The position numbers were made by a program, and so were the translations under genes. A DNA stretch of 38,931 bases from an uncultured Nitrosomonadales bacterium. Lineage in GTDB: Bacteria > Pseudomonadota > Gammaproteobacteria > Burkholderiales > Methylophilaceae. Below the pieces are notes generated by a model that did not search any database, was not told the origin of the DNA, and worked only from the letters and a program-made list of their open reading frames with translations. The stretch spans positions 1 to 38,931 of the forward strand of contig CAJXQA010000008.1 in assembly GCA_913058475.1 (NCBI GenBank), read 5' to 3'. Of the stretch, positions 8,979-17,468 are shown piece by piece. How positions within the stretch are numbered: the first letter of the stretch is position 1; every line of letters begins with the position of its first letter.

Positions 8979-9758
8979 GCAATTAAAATTTATATTATTT
9001 TGCGTGACATAATTTTCCAATCTTATGAATTGTTCTATGGTAAGTGTTTCAGCTCGAGTTGTTGGCGATATTTCAAGGTTTAAAAAATCTTTATCAAATA
9101 AGATATTTTTAAAGTTATTTTTAATTGTTTTTCTTTTTTGGGAAAAAGCTATTTTAATAATTTGTTCGAAGCTATCCTTATCAATGACTTTACTGCTAAC
9201 CCTTGTTTTTCTTATCAACCTAATAAATGCAGAAGTAATTTTGGGTTGTGGAGAAAATGCCACTGGTGGTAACTCAAATAAAAGTTCAGTATCAAAATAA
9301 TACTGAAGGATAACCGATAACCGTCCAAAAGATTTGTTTGATGGTTTAGCAGTTATTCTCTCAGCAACTTCTTTTTGAACCATAAAATACAGTTCGGAAG
9401 AAGAGCTATATATTTTTGTAAGTTTTAATATTATTTCAGTTGCTATGTAATAGGGTAAATTTCCAATAATTTTATTAAATTTTTCAAAGAACTCATTATT
9501 CATATTTAGAATATCTTCAGCTAATATCGATATGTTTATAGGGCTAATTTTATTCTTTAAAATTTTTATCATATCTGGGTCAATCTCAACAACTGAGATA
9601 TGATTAATTTTCTTTAATATAGGGTCCGTAATTGCACCTTTGCCCGGCCCAATTTCTAGAATATTGTCACCTATTTTTGGATTAATTTCCTTAATGATTT
9701 GAGATATGAAATAACGATCAACTAAAAAATTTTGACCAAATTTTTTTTTTGCTTTCAA
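8976..9758 (-). CDS. rsmA: 16S rRNA (adenine1518/1519-N6)-dimethyltransferase
   Basis: A 260-residue KsgA/RsmA enzyme that dimethylates two adjacent adenosines in helix 45 of 16S rRNA. KKFGQNFLVD at residues 5-14 is the family N-terminus. ILEIGPGKGAIT at 33-44 is SAM motif I, and NLPYY at 100-104 is the catalytic motif IV. The C-terminal helical domain is present (FSQKRKTIKNNF). The ATG overlaps the pdxA stop by 4 bases (ATGA). The pdxA-rsmA pair downstream of surA-lptD is the standard proteobacterial order. Confidence 0.96.
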   Translation of the reverse strand: MKAKKKFGQNFLVDRYFISQIIKEINPKIGDNILEIGPGKGAITDPILKKINHISVVEIDPDMIKILKNKISPINISILAEDILNMNNEFFEKFNKIIGNLPYYIATEIILKLTKIYSSSSELYFMVQKEVAERITAKPSNKSFGRLSVILQYYFDTELLFELPPVAFSPQPKITSAFIRLIRKTRVSSKVIDKDSFEQIIKIAFSQKRKTIKNNFKNILFDKDFLNLEISPTTRAETLTIEQFIRLENYVTQNNINFNC

Positions 9759-10735
9759 TATTGATTTTTAGCTAAACTAATCGCTAATTTTATTGATTCA
9801 AAAAAGCTACTAGGGTCAATTTTATTCGAGCCAGCAATGTCAAGCCCAGTACCATGGTCTACAGATGTTCTTATAATTGGCAAGCCGAGTGTGACGTTAA
9901 CACCTTTTCCGAAGGTGAGAGCTTTAAAGGGAGCTAATCCTTGATCATGATACATCGCTAGATAACAGTCCGTTTTTTTCATTATTTTTGGTGTAAATGC
10001 AGTATCCGCAGGAATAGGGCCATTAATTGAAATACCTAGCTTTTCCATTTCACAGATAGCTGGCTTTATTATTTTTATCTCCTCATCACCAAACTCACCA
10101 TCCTCACCACTATGAGGATTTAAACCTGTTACTGTGATTTTCGGATGGGGTATATTAAATTTTTTTTTCAGATCATGGTGAAGGGTTGAAATAGTGGCAC
10201 ACAAGTTTTTTCGGGTAATTTTGCTTGGAACATCTTTCAGTGCAATATGGGTTGTAGCAAGAGCTACATTTAACTTTTTGTTTGATAATAGCATCACTTC
10301 ATTACCTTTAAGACCACAAGCATCTGCAATATATTCGGTGTGACCAGTGAATTTATTTTTTTTTGATGAAAGAATTTTTTTATGGATTGGAAGTGTAATT
10401 AAAGCATCAAATTTCTTATTTAAACATAACTCAATTGAATTTTTTAATCCATTTAACTGCTGTAATGAATTGCTTTTATCTAGCTTTCCAGAAACAACTG
10501 GATTTCTATAATCTAAATTAATTATTTTCAGTTCTCCGTTTCCAAGATGTGTACCTATTTTTGTCGAAAAAATAATATTTTTTCCCTGTTGTTTAGCCCT
10601 TGAAAGAATGGCATCTTTATTTCCAATAATTGTGATATTTGCTAGAAATTTTTTAAAAGCTAGCATCACACAAAGGTCTAGTCCAATTCCTGCTGGATCT
10701 CCAGATGTAATAATAAGTTTAGGTATTCTTTTCAT
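9755..10735 (-). CDS. pdxA: 4-hydroxythreonine-4-phosphate dehydrogenase (PLP synthesis)
   Basis: PdxA oxidises 4-phosphohydroxy-L-threonine in the DXP-dependent pyridoxal phosphate pathway, which also uses DXP made by Dxs (25807-27621). From the start used here it is 326 residues. LIITSGDPAGIGLDL is the N-terminal signature. FTGHTEYIADACG, GLNPHSGEDG and MYHDQGLAPFKAL carry the metal-binding histidines and active-site residues. An ATG at 10753 would add six residues (MALRKL), but the ATG at 10735 forms a TAATG junction with the surA stop and gives the expected N-terminus, so I prefer it. It overlaps rsmA by 4 bases downstream. Confidence 0.95.
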   Translation of the reverse strand: MKRIPKLIITSGDPAGIGLDLCVMLAFKKFLANITIIGNKDAILSRAKQQGKNIIFSTKIGTHLGNGELKIINLDYRNPVVSGKLDKSNSLQQLNGLKNSIELCLNKKFDALITLPIHKKILSSKKNKFTGHTEYIADACGLKGNEVMLLSNKKLNVALATTHIALKDVPSKITRKNLCATISTLHHDLKKKFNIPHPKITVTGLNPHSGEDGEFGDEEIKIIKPAICEMEKLGISINGPIPADTAFTPKIMKKTDCYLAMYHDQGLAPFKALTFGKGVNVTLGLPIIRTSVDHGTGLDIAGSNKIDPSSFFESIKLAISLAKNQY

Positions 10736-12036
10736 TAGTTTTCGTAAAGCCATACCTCTATATGAGCTCCCTCTCTTAATGATTTAACCCAATCTTTGAA
10801 TCTGATATCAGTTTTTTGCTTTATTAAACCCATTTTTACTTTTTGCCTTAATGATTTTGCTGATAGATCTTTTTTTCTTCTATCATTTACTTGGATTAAA
10901 TGCCATCCAAGTGCTGTTGAAACTGGTTGGCTAATTTCATTTAATTTTAAATTACTCATCGCTTCTTCAAATTCAGGAATTGTATCTCCTGGGTTTAGCC
11001 AGCCTAAATCTCCTTTATTTGCAGCAGAGCCATCCTCTGAATATTTTTCTGCAGCTTCAGAAAAACTCATACCTTCGATAATTAAATTTCTAATATGCCC
11101 CAGTTTTTTCATGATGTCATCTTCAGATATGATTTGATTCTTCTTGAGTAAGATTTGTTTAGCTTTTGATTGGCTAACAATGATAGTTTCCATTTCAAAT
11201 TCTTCAATTTTATTCAATTTTAATAAATGATAGCCACCTGAGCTATTTATTGGTTTACTTATCCCTCCAACTTTCATTGATTTTAAGCTCTCTATAAATA
11301 TGTCTGGAATCTCATCAATTATCTTTGACCCCATTAATCCACCTTTTTTTGCCATAGGGCCATCTGAGTAATCTATTGCTACTTCATCAAAATTGTTTTC
11401 TTTAAGCTGATTTATTACTTTATTTAATTTCATATTTGTTTTTTCAACATCAACATCAACATTATCTTTAATGTATTCTATGAAAATATGAGAATAATTA
11501 TATTTAGTGGGTGTTCTTTCTTTTTGAAGTTCAATGTAGTTATCAATTTCAAATTCAGATATTTTCAAATTTGCGCTAATGACTCTTTTTTTTATTTGAT
11601 CAAAAAGTAATTGAATGCGAATATCCTCTCTAAAATCAGAGTAACTTGAACCATCCTTTTCAATTTCTTTAATAAACTCTTCGCTTGATAAGTTGTTTGA
11701 CTTAGCGATACTTTTAAGCACATTATTGAGTTGTTCGCCACTAATGCTTATGCCTTGCATCAATGCATATTCAATCACTAATTTTTCAGTAATTAGTTGA
11801 TCTAAAGATAATTTTGTAATTTCTTTATCAGTAGGTATACCTTTTCCTTGTTGAGATAATGCTTTTTCAATTTTTTCTTTTTTTTTATTAAGCTCTAATT
11901 TAGTAATTGATCTTGTTTCAACGATGGCAACGATCTTGTCGACTTCAATATATTTTTGAGCAGATAAAACTGGATTTATCAAAAAAATATTTTGTAGGGC
12001 TATCAGTGTAAAAATAAAAGTAACTTTAATGATCAT
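10735..12036 (-). CDS. surA: Periplasmic chaperone / peptidyl-prolyl isomerase SurA
   Basis: A 433-residue exported protein. An N-terminal hydrophobic signal (about residues 4-26) ends near VLSAQ. The SurA N-terminal chaperone domain follows (IDKIVAIVETRSIT-type opening). Two parvulin (PpiC) domains lie at roughly residues 175-275 (YSHIFIEY, GGYHLLKL) and 285-390 (GDLGWLNPGD, GWHLIQV). SurA escorts outer-membrane proteins, with LptD a major client in E. coli, and here it directly follows lptD with no gap. The stop and the pdxA start share a base (TAATG). Confidence 0.94.
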   Translation of the reverse strand: MIIKVTFIFTLIALQNIFLINPVLSAQKYIEVDKIVAIVETRSITKLELNKKKEKIEKALSQQGKGIPTDKEITKLSLDQLITEKLVIEYALMQGISISGEQLNNVLKSIAKSNNLSSEEFIKEIEKDGSSYSDFREDIRIQLLFDQIKKRVISANLKISEFEIDNYIELQKERTPTKYNYSHIFIEYIKDNVDVDVEKTNMKLNKVINQLKENNFDEVAIDYSDGPMAKKGGLMGSKIIDEIPDIFIESLKSMKVGGISKPINSSGGYHLLKLNKIEEFEMETIIVSQSKAKQILLKKNQIISEDDIMKKLGHIRNLIIEGMSFSEAAEKYSEDGSAANKGDLGWLNPGDTIPEFEEAMSNLKLNEISQPVSTALGWHLIQVNDRRKKDLSAKSLRQKVKMGLIKQKTDIRFKDWVKSLREGAHIEVWLYEN

Positions 12037-14388
12037 TTAGTCTAAAAATACCGGTTCAGGGATAGATGGATTCATATCATCATCATCAAAATTTTTCTCA
12101 CGGTATTGATCAGGTAGGTCACTCGCAAATGAACTTCCCTGGACAGTTCTATTCATAATGTCGAATAAGCCTGATTTATCTCCTTGGCCAAATGATCCAA
12201 GGTCACCAATCTCAAGCATCAGGAAAAAAGTATCTGTTGCTTCTTCATTAGTTGCAAGTTGAAGTCTATGAAACATCATTTGCGCTGTCCAACAACCCGC
12301 ATCATATTCAGCTCCGACCATAGATTCAATATCTTGACGCTTATATAAATCATAATTGTAGCTTGCAAGGGCTGACCATCCTGAACTTAGGGGCCATTGA
12401 GCAGATACTAAATATTGCTTAACATCATAAATACCGGAAGATGGGTTTATAACTTGACGATATGAGGCATTAAGAACCTTACCTGGCTCAGGCGTAAATC
12501 TTCCTGCTGCAGTAAATTTATTGGTTGTATCCTCAGAAAAGTTATATTCATATCCGGAAGTTAATCTTAATGACTTCGTTAAGTTGGCTTGAGCGCTTAC
12601 TAAGAAATCTGACTTATCTCCTTTGTATGATGAGCCATCAAATTGCGGTTCATTTAGCACCTTTCTATCAGATAGATAAAATCTTTGCGCCATGGTCAAT
12701 AGCATCCAATCATAACCAGAATCATCTAAAATTCTTGTAGTAAGCGCTGTTGTAATAGCATTGGTATCCATAACTCTATCTTGACCAGAAAACTGATTTT
12801 CTTGAAAAATTGTTGTTGTATTTATTTCGTTCAATGAGGTATCAAACATCGGAAGCGCGGTTTGATCTTCATAAGGGGTATATGTATAAAAAACTCTTGG
12901 TTCAAGTGTCTGGATAAAATTGTAGCCACTCAGCTCAAAAGGTCGATCAAGGTATAAGCCAGAATCAAGCGATACGGTTGGAACGGCTATGCTTTTTTGT
13001 GAAGTCTTAGCATCATCAAGGTCATAGTGCCTTAGGTTTGCCATCAACTTTGGTTTTATGAATCCAAAACTGGCTTCCATTGGAAATGAAATGCTAGGTG
13101 TTGAGGCAACTCTTGAGCCAGTAGCAATATTATTTGCTGCATTATCACCTTTGTCGAATTGGTCAAACATCAGATTTACATCTGTTTGTAAAAACAATGA
13201 TTGATCTGCTTTATCTTCCCAATCTTTTTTGAAACTTACATTAAAACTCGGTTTAAGCTCGTATGGAGATGCAGAAGTTAGGTTTTGAAATTCTTGCACC
13301 TTCAAGCTAGCTTTGACATCAGATAAATCATCAGTCATTTCATAATCCAAATGTGCTGTTTGTCTCAAACTTACCTGGCTCGTAACTGCAATGCTTGTAG
13401 ACATATCTGCAAAATAATCATTATCATTATTTTTGACTTTCTCATACTCAATCGTACCAGTAAAACCATAACCAAAGTCATGCTTATGTTTAATATCTAG
13501 TAGATATCGATTATCGATGTCAGCCTCACTATCCTTATTTAAGTATTGAATTTGTGAGGTGCCTTCAAAATTATCTTTCATATATCTAAATTCACCGTCA
13601 AACTGTAAACCTCTTTTTTCCATATAACGACTGGTAAGCGTTGCGTCGTATGTAGGCGATAAATTAAAGTAGTATGGGATAGAAGTCTCAAACCCGCTTG
13701 TAGTTGTTGTTCCAGCGGTTGGAAGAAGCCAACCAGACTTTCTTTGCGAGGTAAGGGAGAAATCAACATATGGTGAGTACATGATCGGGATACCTCTAAG
13801 TGAAAGTACAGCATCTTTTGCTTGAATATTACCTGATGACTGATCGATAACGGTCTCCTCGCTTGTTATAAACCATTCATTTTGGTCTGCTTCACAAGTT
13901 GTAACTTTAGCGAATTCTAATTTCTTTTTATCCTCCCCTTCTAAAAATATTTTTGTGGCAGTACCTCTAAGTTCTTTATTAAATTTGGAAGTGTTATTTT
14001 CATTTATGTTCGCAACAAAAGATCCATTTGCAATAGACCCTGTATTTTCAGCTAACGACATTTCCAGCTCTGTTCCCCTTAGTTCAAGGTTAGGAGTAGT
14101 AATTGTAATTTGACCTTTCGCGTAAAGTTGTTCAGATATTTGATCATACTCAATAAAATCAGCTGTTATTGATTGATTACCTTTAGAAATTAAGGCATTT
14201 CCTGCAGCTCTAAGCTTTCTGTCAAGAATGCTTTCTATAGAGTCACCTTCAATAACTATGCTACTTTCAGTTAATTTTAAAACAGGCGAAGGAGCGCCTT
14301 GATTTTTCTCATCAGCAATAAGATTTATGTTTTTAAAGGAAAAAAACACAAACAAAAAAATCCATATTTTTTTAGTTCTTAAATTCAA
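12037..14388 (-). CDS. lptD: LPS-assembly outer-membrane protein LptD
   Basis: A 783-residue LPS translocon. The signal peptide covers about residues 1-25, the periplasmic LptA-like beta-taco domain about 40-190, and the C-terminal beta-barrel the rest. CEADQNEWFI, GIPIMYSPYVDFSL and SGFETSIPYYFNLSPTYDATL are typical of LptD. There are only two cysteines, Cys165 and Cys699 (in GCWTAQM), matching one interdomain disulfide instead of the two of E. coli. The start is TTG: there is no in-frame ATG or GTG between the upstream stop and the signal peptide, and an AGG lies about 10 bases before it. It probably forms an operon with surA-pdxA-rsmA. The divergent neighbour amgK also starts with TTG. Confidence 0.94.
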   Translation of the reverse strand: MNLRTKKIWIFLFVFFSFKNINLIADEKNQGAPSPVLKLTESSIVIEGDSIESILDRKLRAAGNALISKGNQSITADFIEYDQISEQLYAKGQITITTPNLELRGTELEMSLAENTGSIANGSFVANINENNTSKFNKELRGTATKIFLEGEDKKKLEFAKVTTCEADQNEWFITSEETVIDQSSGNIQAKDAVLSLRGIPIMYSPYVDFSLTSQRKSGWLLPTAGTTTTSGFETSIPYYFNLSPTYDATLTSRYMEKRGLQFDGEFRYMKDNFEGTSQIQYLNKDSEADIDNRYLLDIKHKHDFGYGFTGTIEYEKVKNNDNDYFADMSTSIAVTSQVSLRQTAHLDYEMTDDLSDVKASLKVQEFQNLTSASPYELKPSFNVSFKKDWEDKADQSLFLQTDVNLMFDQFDKGDNAANNIATGSRVASTPSISFPMEASFGFIKPKLMANLRHYDLDDAKTSQKSIAVPTVSLDSGLYLDRPFELSGYNFIQTLEPRVFYTYTPYEDQTALPMFDTSLNEINTTTIFQENQFSGQDRVMDTNAITTALTTRILDDSGYDWMLLTMAQRFYLSDRKVLNEPQFDGSSYKGDKSDFLVSAQANLTKSLRLTSGYEYNFSEDTTNKFTAAGRFTPEPGKVLNASYRQVINPSSGIYDVKQYLVSAQWPLSSGWSALASYNYDLYKRQDIESMVGAEYDAGCWTAQMMFHRLQLATNEEATDTFFLMLEIGDLGSFGQGDKSGLFDIMNRTVQGSSFASDLPDQYREKNFDDDDMNPSIPEPVFLD

Positions 14389-14540
14389 ATTATACGAAAC
14401 CTGATATAGTCATTTTAATCATTTCAATTTTTATTTAACTTAAGTCTTTATTTAAAAACTAATATATAAATCAGTGAGTTGAGGATTATAACTCATGTAA
14501 ATTAAAAAAGAACTTATTTTATAATCAAAGAGAAATTCAT
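14389..14540. promoter_or_regulatory. Shared upstream region of divergent lptD and amgK
   Basis: A 152-base gap of very AT-rich DNA between two head-to-head operons, so promoters in both directions are expected. TATAAT on the plus strand at 14520-14525 and TATAAC at 14487-14492 are -10-like. On the minus strand, TATAAT lies within GAGTTATAATCC. None has a good -35 at the right spacing, so I do not assign individual promoters. AAGAGA just before 14541 is a plausible Shine-Dalgarno for amgK. Confidence 0.4.
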
Positions 14541-15515
14541 TTGGATAGTTTAAAAAGAATAGATTTATTAAAAGATTGGCTCTCCAAAAAATTGGAAGTA
14601 GATTTTTCTATTTCCTCTGCTTCAAGTGATGCAAGCTTTAGAAAGTATTTTAGGATAAAAACATTAGAAGATAGCTTTATAGTAATGGACGCTCCTCCTC
14701 AAAATGAATCAATCGAAACTTTTTTAAAAATTAGAAAAATTCTTAATAGAATTGAAGTAAATGTCCCAGATATATTCGAAGAAGATAAGGCACTCGGATT
14801 TATTTTGATGCAGGATTTTGGAAGGGATACCTATCTAGATGTCTTAAATGATGATAACCAACAGCGTTTATATAATGACTCGATTGAGTCTCTTATTCAA
14901 ATGCAGAAATTTGTAAAAAAAGATTTCTGTCAAAGCTATACAAATAAAATACTTTTTGATGAAATGGTTCTATTTATAGATTGGTACTTAAAAAAATATA
15001 AAAAAATTGAGCTGAGTAATAAAGAATATGAAGAGTTAGTAACCTGCTTTGAGGAAATTAGTAAAAAAGTTTTTAGCCAAGAAAAATTTTTTGTTCATCG
15101 TGACTATCATAGTAGAAACTTGATGATTCAAAAATCAAATAATCCAGGCATTTTAGATTTTCAAGATGCTCTAGTAGGTCCCATTACTTATGATCTTGTT
15201 TCACTTCTAAAGGATGCTTATATTAAATGGGATGAGGAAATCGTCCTAGACCATTTGGTAAGGTATTGGGAAAAAGCTAAGAGCAATAATCTCATCACTA
15301 ATTTAGAATTTTCAAACTTCTATAAAGATTTTGAATGTATGGGTATCCAGAGACATCTAAAAATTTTAGGTATCTTCGCAAGACTTTCTGTTAGAGATAA
15401 AAAAAATCAGTATCTTGAGAACATTCCTTTAGTTGAGAGGTATTTAATGGATGCGACGGAGAGGTATCGAGATTTTCATCAGTTAAGAAATTTTTTGGGT
15501 AAGGTAATTAAATGA
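14541..15515 (+). CDS. amgK: N-acetylmuramate/N-acetylglucosamine anomeric kinase AmgK
   Basis: A 324-residue phosphotransferase of the APH/choline-kinase fold. AmgK phosphorylates the anomeric carbon of MurNAc and GlcNAc so that cell-wall sugars re-enter UDP-MurNAc synthesis without the de novo route. The kinase motifs are HRDYHSRN (His186 to Asn193, with catalytic Asp188) and DFQD at 206-209. The N-terminal DASFRKYFRI and VMDAPP stretches fit this family. The start is TTG with AAGAGA about 8 bases upstream; no ATG is available before residue 48. murU follows with an ATGA overlap, and the divergent lptD is a common arrangement in amgK-bearing proteobacteria. Confidence 0.88.
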   Translation: MDSLKRIDLLKDWLSKKLEVDFSISSASSDASFRKYFRIKTLEDSFIVMDAPPQNESIETFLKIRKILNRIEVNVPDIFEEDKALGFILMQDFGRDTYLDVLNDDNQQRLYNDSIESLIQMQKFVKKDFCQSYTNKILFDEMVLFIDWYLKKYKKIELSNKEYEELVTCFEEISKKVFSQEKFFVHRDYHSRNLMIQKSNNPGILDFQDALVGPITYDLVSLLKDAYIKWDEEIVLDHLVRYWEKAKSNNLITNLEFSNFYKDFECMGIQRHLKILGIFARLSVRDKKNQYLENIPLVERYLMDATERYRDFHQLRNFLGKVIK

Positions 15516-16180
15516 AAGCAATGATCCTTGCAGCAGGGAGAGGGAAGAGAATGGGGTATTTAACTCAAAACTGTCCCAAACCTTTATTAAAGGTCAAGGG
15601 GAGATGCTTGATAGACTGGCATTTAAGTAAGTTATGTGAAGCTGGTTTTAAGGATGTTGTTATCAATGTGTCATATTTATCAAAAGAGATAATCGAATTC
15701 GTCGGCGATGGCTCTAATTGGGGATTAAATATATCCATTTCAGAGGAGATTGAGGCTTTAGAAACTGCGGGAGGAATAAAGAAAGCTATTAAGTACTTAG
15801 GCGATGACCCTTTTGTAGTAATCAATGCGGATATTTTTTCAAATTATGATTATAAAAATCTCACAATTAGATCTTTACACAATGGAAGCATGGGCCATCT
15901 AGTACTAGTCAATAACCCAGAACATAATCTTGAAGGTGACTTTGGCTTGTTGGATGATGGTGCCTTAACGATGAATTCTGATAGGCTGTTGACTTTTTCG
16001 GGCATTGCTATTTATGACCCCAAATTTTTTTCTAAATTAACAGAGGGGAGTAAAATTAAATTGTCACCAATATTAGAAATTTCAATAAATAAAAATTGCA
16101 TTCAAGGTGAATTATTTGAAGGGATTTGGTCAGATGTAGGTACTCCAGAGCGGTTAAATAATATTAATTTAGATGAGTAA
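15512..16180 (+). CDS. murU: N-acetylmuramate-1-phosphate uridylyltransferase MurU
   Basis: A 222-residue sugar-1-phosphate nucleotidyltransferase. It would turn the AmgK product MurNAc-1-phosphate into UDP-MurNAc. MILAAGRGKRM at residues 4-14 is the nucleotide-binding signature, KPLLKVKGRCLIDW follows, and VINADIF supplies the metal-binding aspartate near residue 107. Length is that of MurU rather than of longer glucose-1-phosphate enzymes. It overlaps amgK by 4 bases and pepP by 8. The specific substrate is inferred from the amgK pairing; the fold alone would also fit mannose- or glucose-1-phosphate substrates. Confidence 0.88.
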   Translation: MKAMILAAGRGKRMGYLTQNCPKPLLKVKGRCLIDWHLSKLCEAGFKDVVINVSYLSKEIIEFVGDGSNWGLNISISEEIEALETAGGIKKAIKYLGDDPFVVINADIFSNYDYKNLTIRSLHNGSMGHLVLVNNPEHNLEGDFGLLDDGALTMNSDRLLTFSGIAIYDPKFFSKLTEGSKIKLSPILEISINKNCIQGELFEGIWSDVGTPERLNNINLDE

Positions 16181-17468
16181 AGGTATGAAAGATTATAAAG
16201 AATTTAAAAGTAGAAGGGATAGGCTGGCATTTTTATTAGATGACAGTGTTGCCATCATCGTAAACTCGAAGGAATCTATAAGAAATAAGGATTGTCACTA
16301 CCCATTTAGATCTGATAGTAATTTTCATTATCTTTCAGGGTTCCCAGAGCCAGATACAATCGTAATGATTTTTGGAGGAAAAAATCCAAAATCAATTATT
16401 TTTTGTCAGCCTAAAGATGAAATAAAAGAGATCTGGAATGGATATGTATATGGCCCTAAGCAGGCATCAAAAGAATTTTTATTTGATGAGGGTTATCCAT
16501 TGGCTGACGCTCAGAAGCTGATTCCAAAATTTATAAAAAGTAAAAAAATATTTTTATTGCCCTCTTCTAGGGTTGGTCATATCTTTAGCCCTAAGTGGTT
16601 CGAGATAAATAATAAATTAAGAGAAGATTTATCTGAAATACTTGATGGTATGAGAGTTGTTAAAAATGATTTTGAAGTTAATTTAATGAGAAAGTCAGCA
16701 GATATTGCAGCAAATGCACATATACAGGCTATGAAATTAACTGCACCTGATAAATATGAATATGAAATTGAAGGAGAAATTTTAAATCAATTCTTTAGGT
16801 TGGGATCCCGCAACCCAGCTTATTCATCAATTGTCGCATCTGGGATTAATGGTTGTACCCTCCATTATATTGAAAATGATTCCCAAATGAAGGATGGAGA
16901 TCTGTTATTAATAGATGCTGGATGTGAAGTAGGAAGTTATGCTTCAGATATTACAAGAACCTTTCCCGTAAATGGTAAATTTTCTTCTGCTCAGAAAGAA
17001 ATCTATCAATTAGTTCTATCGGCTCAAAAAGCTGCCATTGAAAAAGTTAAAGTAGGTCTTTTTTTTGATGACCCACACAAGGAAGCACTTAAAATTATTA
17101 TTGATGGCTTAATAGATCTGGGTATTTTAATTGGTTCAAGAGATGAAGTTTATGAAAAAGAATTATATAAAAAGTTCTTTATGCATAGAACAAGTCATTG
17201 GCTTGGTTTGGATGTGCATGATGTAGGAAAATATTTATCTAAATCTAAGAATTCACAGGCTGTAAAGTTTACTGAAGGAAATGTACTGACTATCGAGCCG
17301 GGTTGTTATATCAGACCATCCGACCATGTCTCAAAAGAATTTTGGGGAATAGGGGTAAGGATAGAAGATGATGTTTTAGTCACTTCTGCTGGCCATGATG
17401 TTTTAAGTAAGAATGCACCAAAAGAAATAAAAGAGCTCGAAGAAGTTATTGGGACGTCAAATGCCTGA
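16173..17468 (+). CDS. pepP: Xaa-Pro aminopeptidase (aminopeptidase P, M24B)
   Basis: A 431-residue metallopeptidase that removes an N-terminal residue preceding proline. The N-terminal AMP_N domain spans about 1-150 (HYPFRSDSNFHYLSGF) and the pita-bread catalytic domain about 165-415. All five metal ligands are visible: Asp248, Asp259, His342, Glu375 and Glu398, with spacing like E. coli PepP. The ATG at 16173 overlaps murU by 8 bases; a second in-frame ATG at 16185 is a possible alternative start. It sits upstream of ubiH, as in many proteobacteria. Confidence 0.95.
   Translation: MSKGMKDYKEFKSRRDRLAFLLDDSVAIIVNSKESIRNKDCHYPFRSDSNFHYLSGFPEPDTIVMIFGGKNPKSIIFCQPKDEIKEIWNGYVYGPKQASKEFLFDEGYPLADAQKLIPKFIKSKKIFLLPSSRVGHIFSPKWFEINNKLREDLSEILDGMRVVKNDFEVNLMRKSADIAANAHIQAMKLTAPDKYEYEIEGEILNQFFRLGSRNPAYSSIVASGINGCTLHYIENDSQMKDGDLLLIDAGCEVGSYASDITRTFPVNGKFSSAQKEIYQLVLSAQKAAIEKVKVGLFFDDPHKEALKIIIDGLIDLGILIGSRDEVYEKELYKKFFMHRTSHWLGLDVHDVGKYLSKSKNSQAVKFTEGNVLTIEPGCYIRPSDHVSKEFWGIGVRIEDDVLVTSAGHDVLSKNAPKEIKELEEVIGTSNA

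Noticed and set aside
12525-12740. Open frame of about 70 codons antisense to lptD
   Set aside because: A shadow of the lptD coding frame, with no recognisable domain and no start signal. The same holds for the other antisense frames, such as those over leuS, surA, dxs, aroC and icd.
13578-13814. 78-codon open frame inside lptD on the same strand, another frame
   Set aside because: It is fully inside lptD, whose frame encodes conserved LptD segments here; no ribosome-binding site or recognisable domain.
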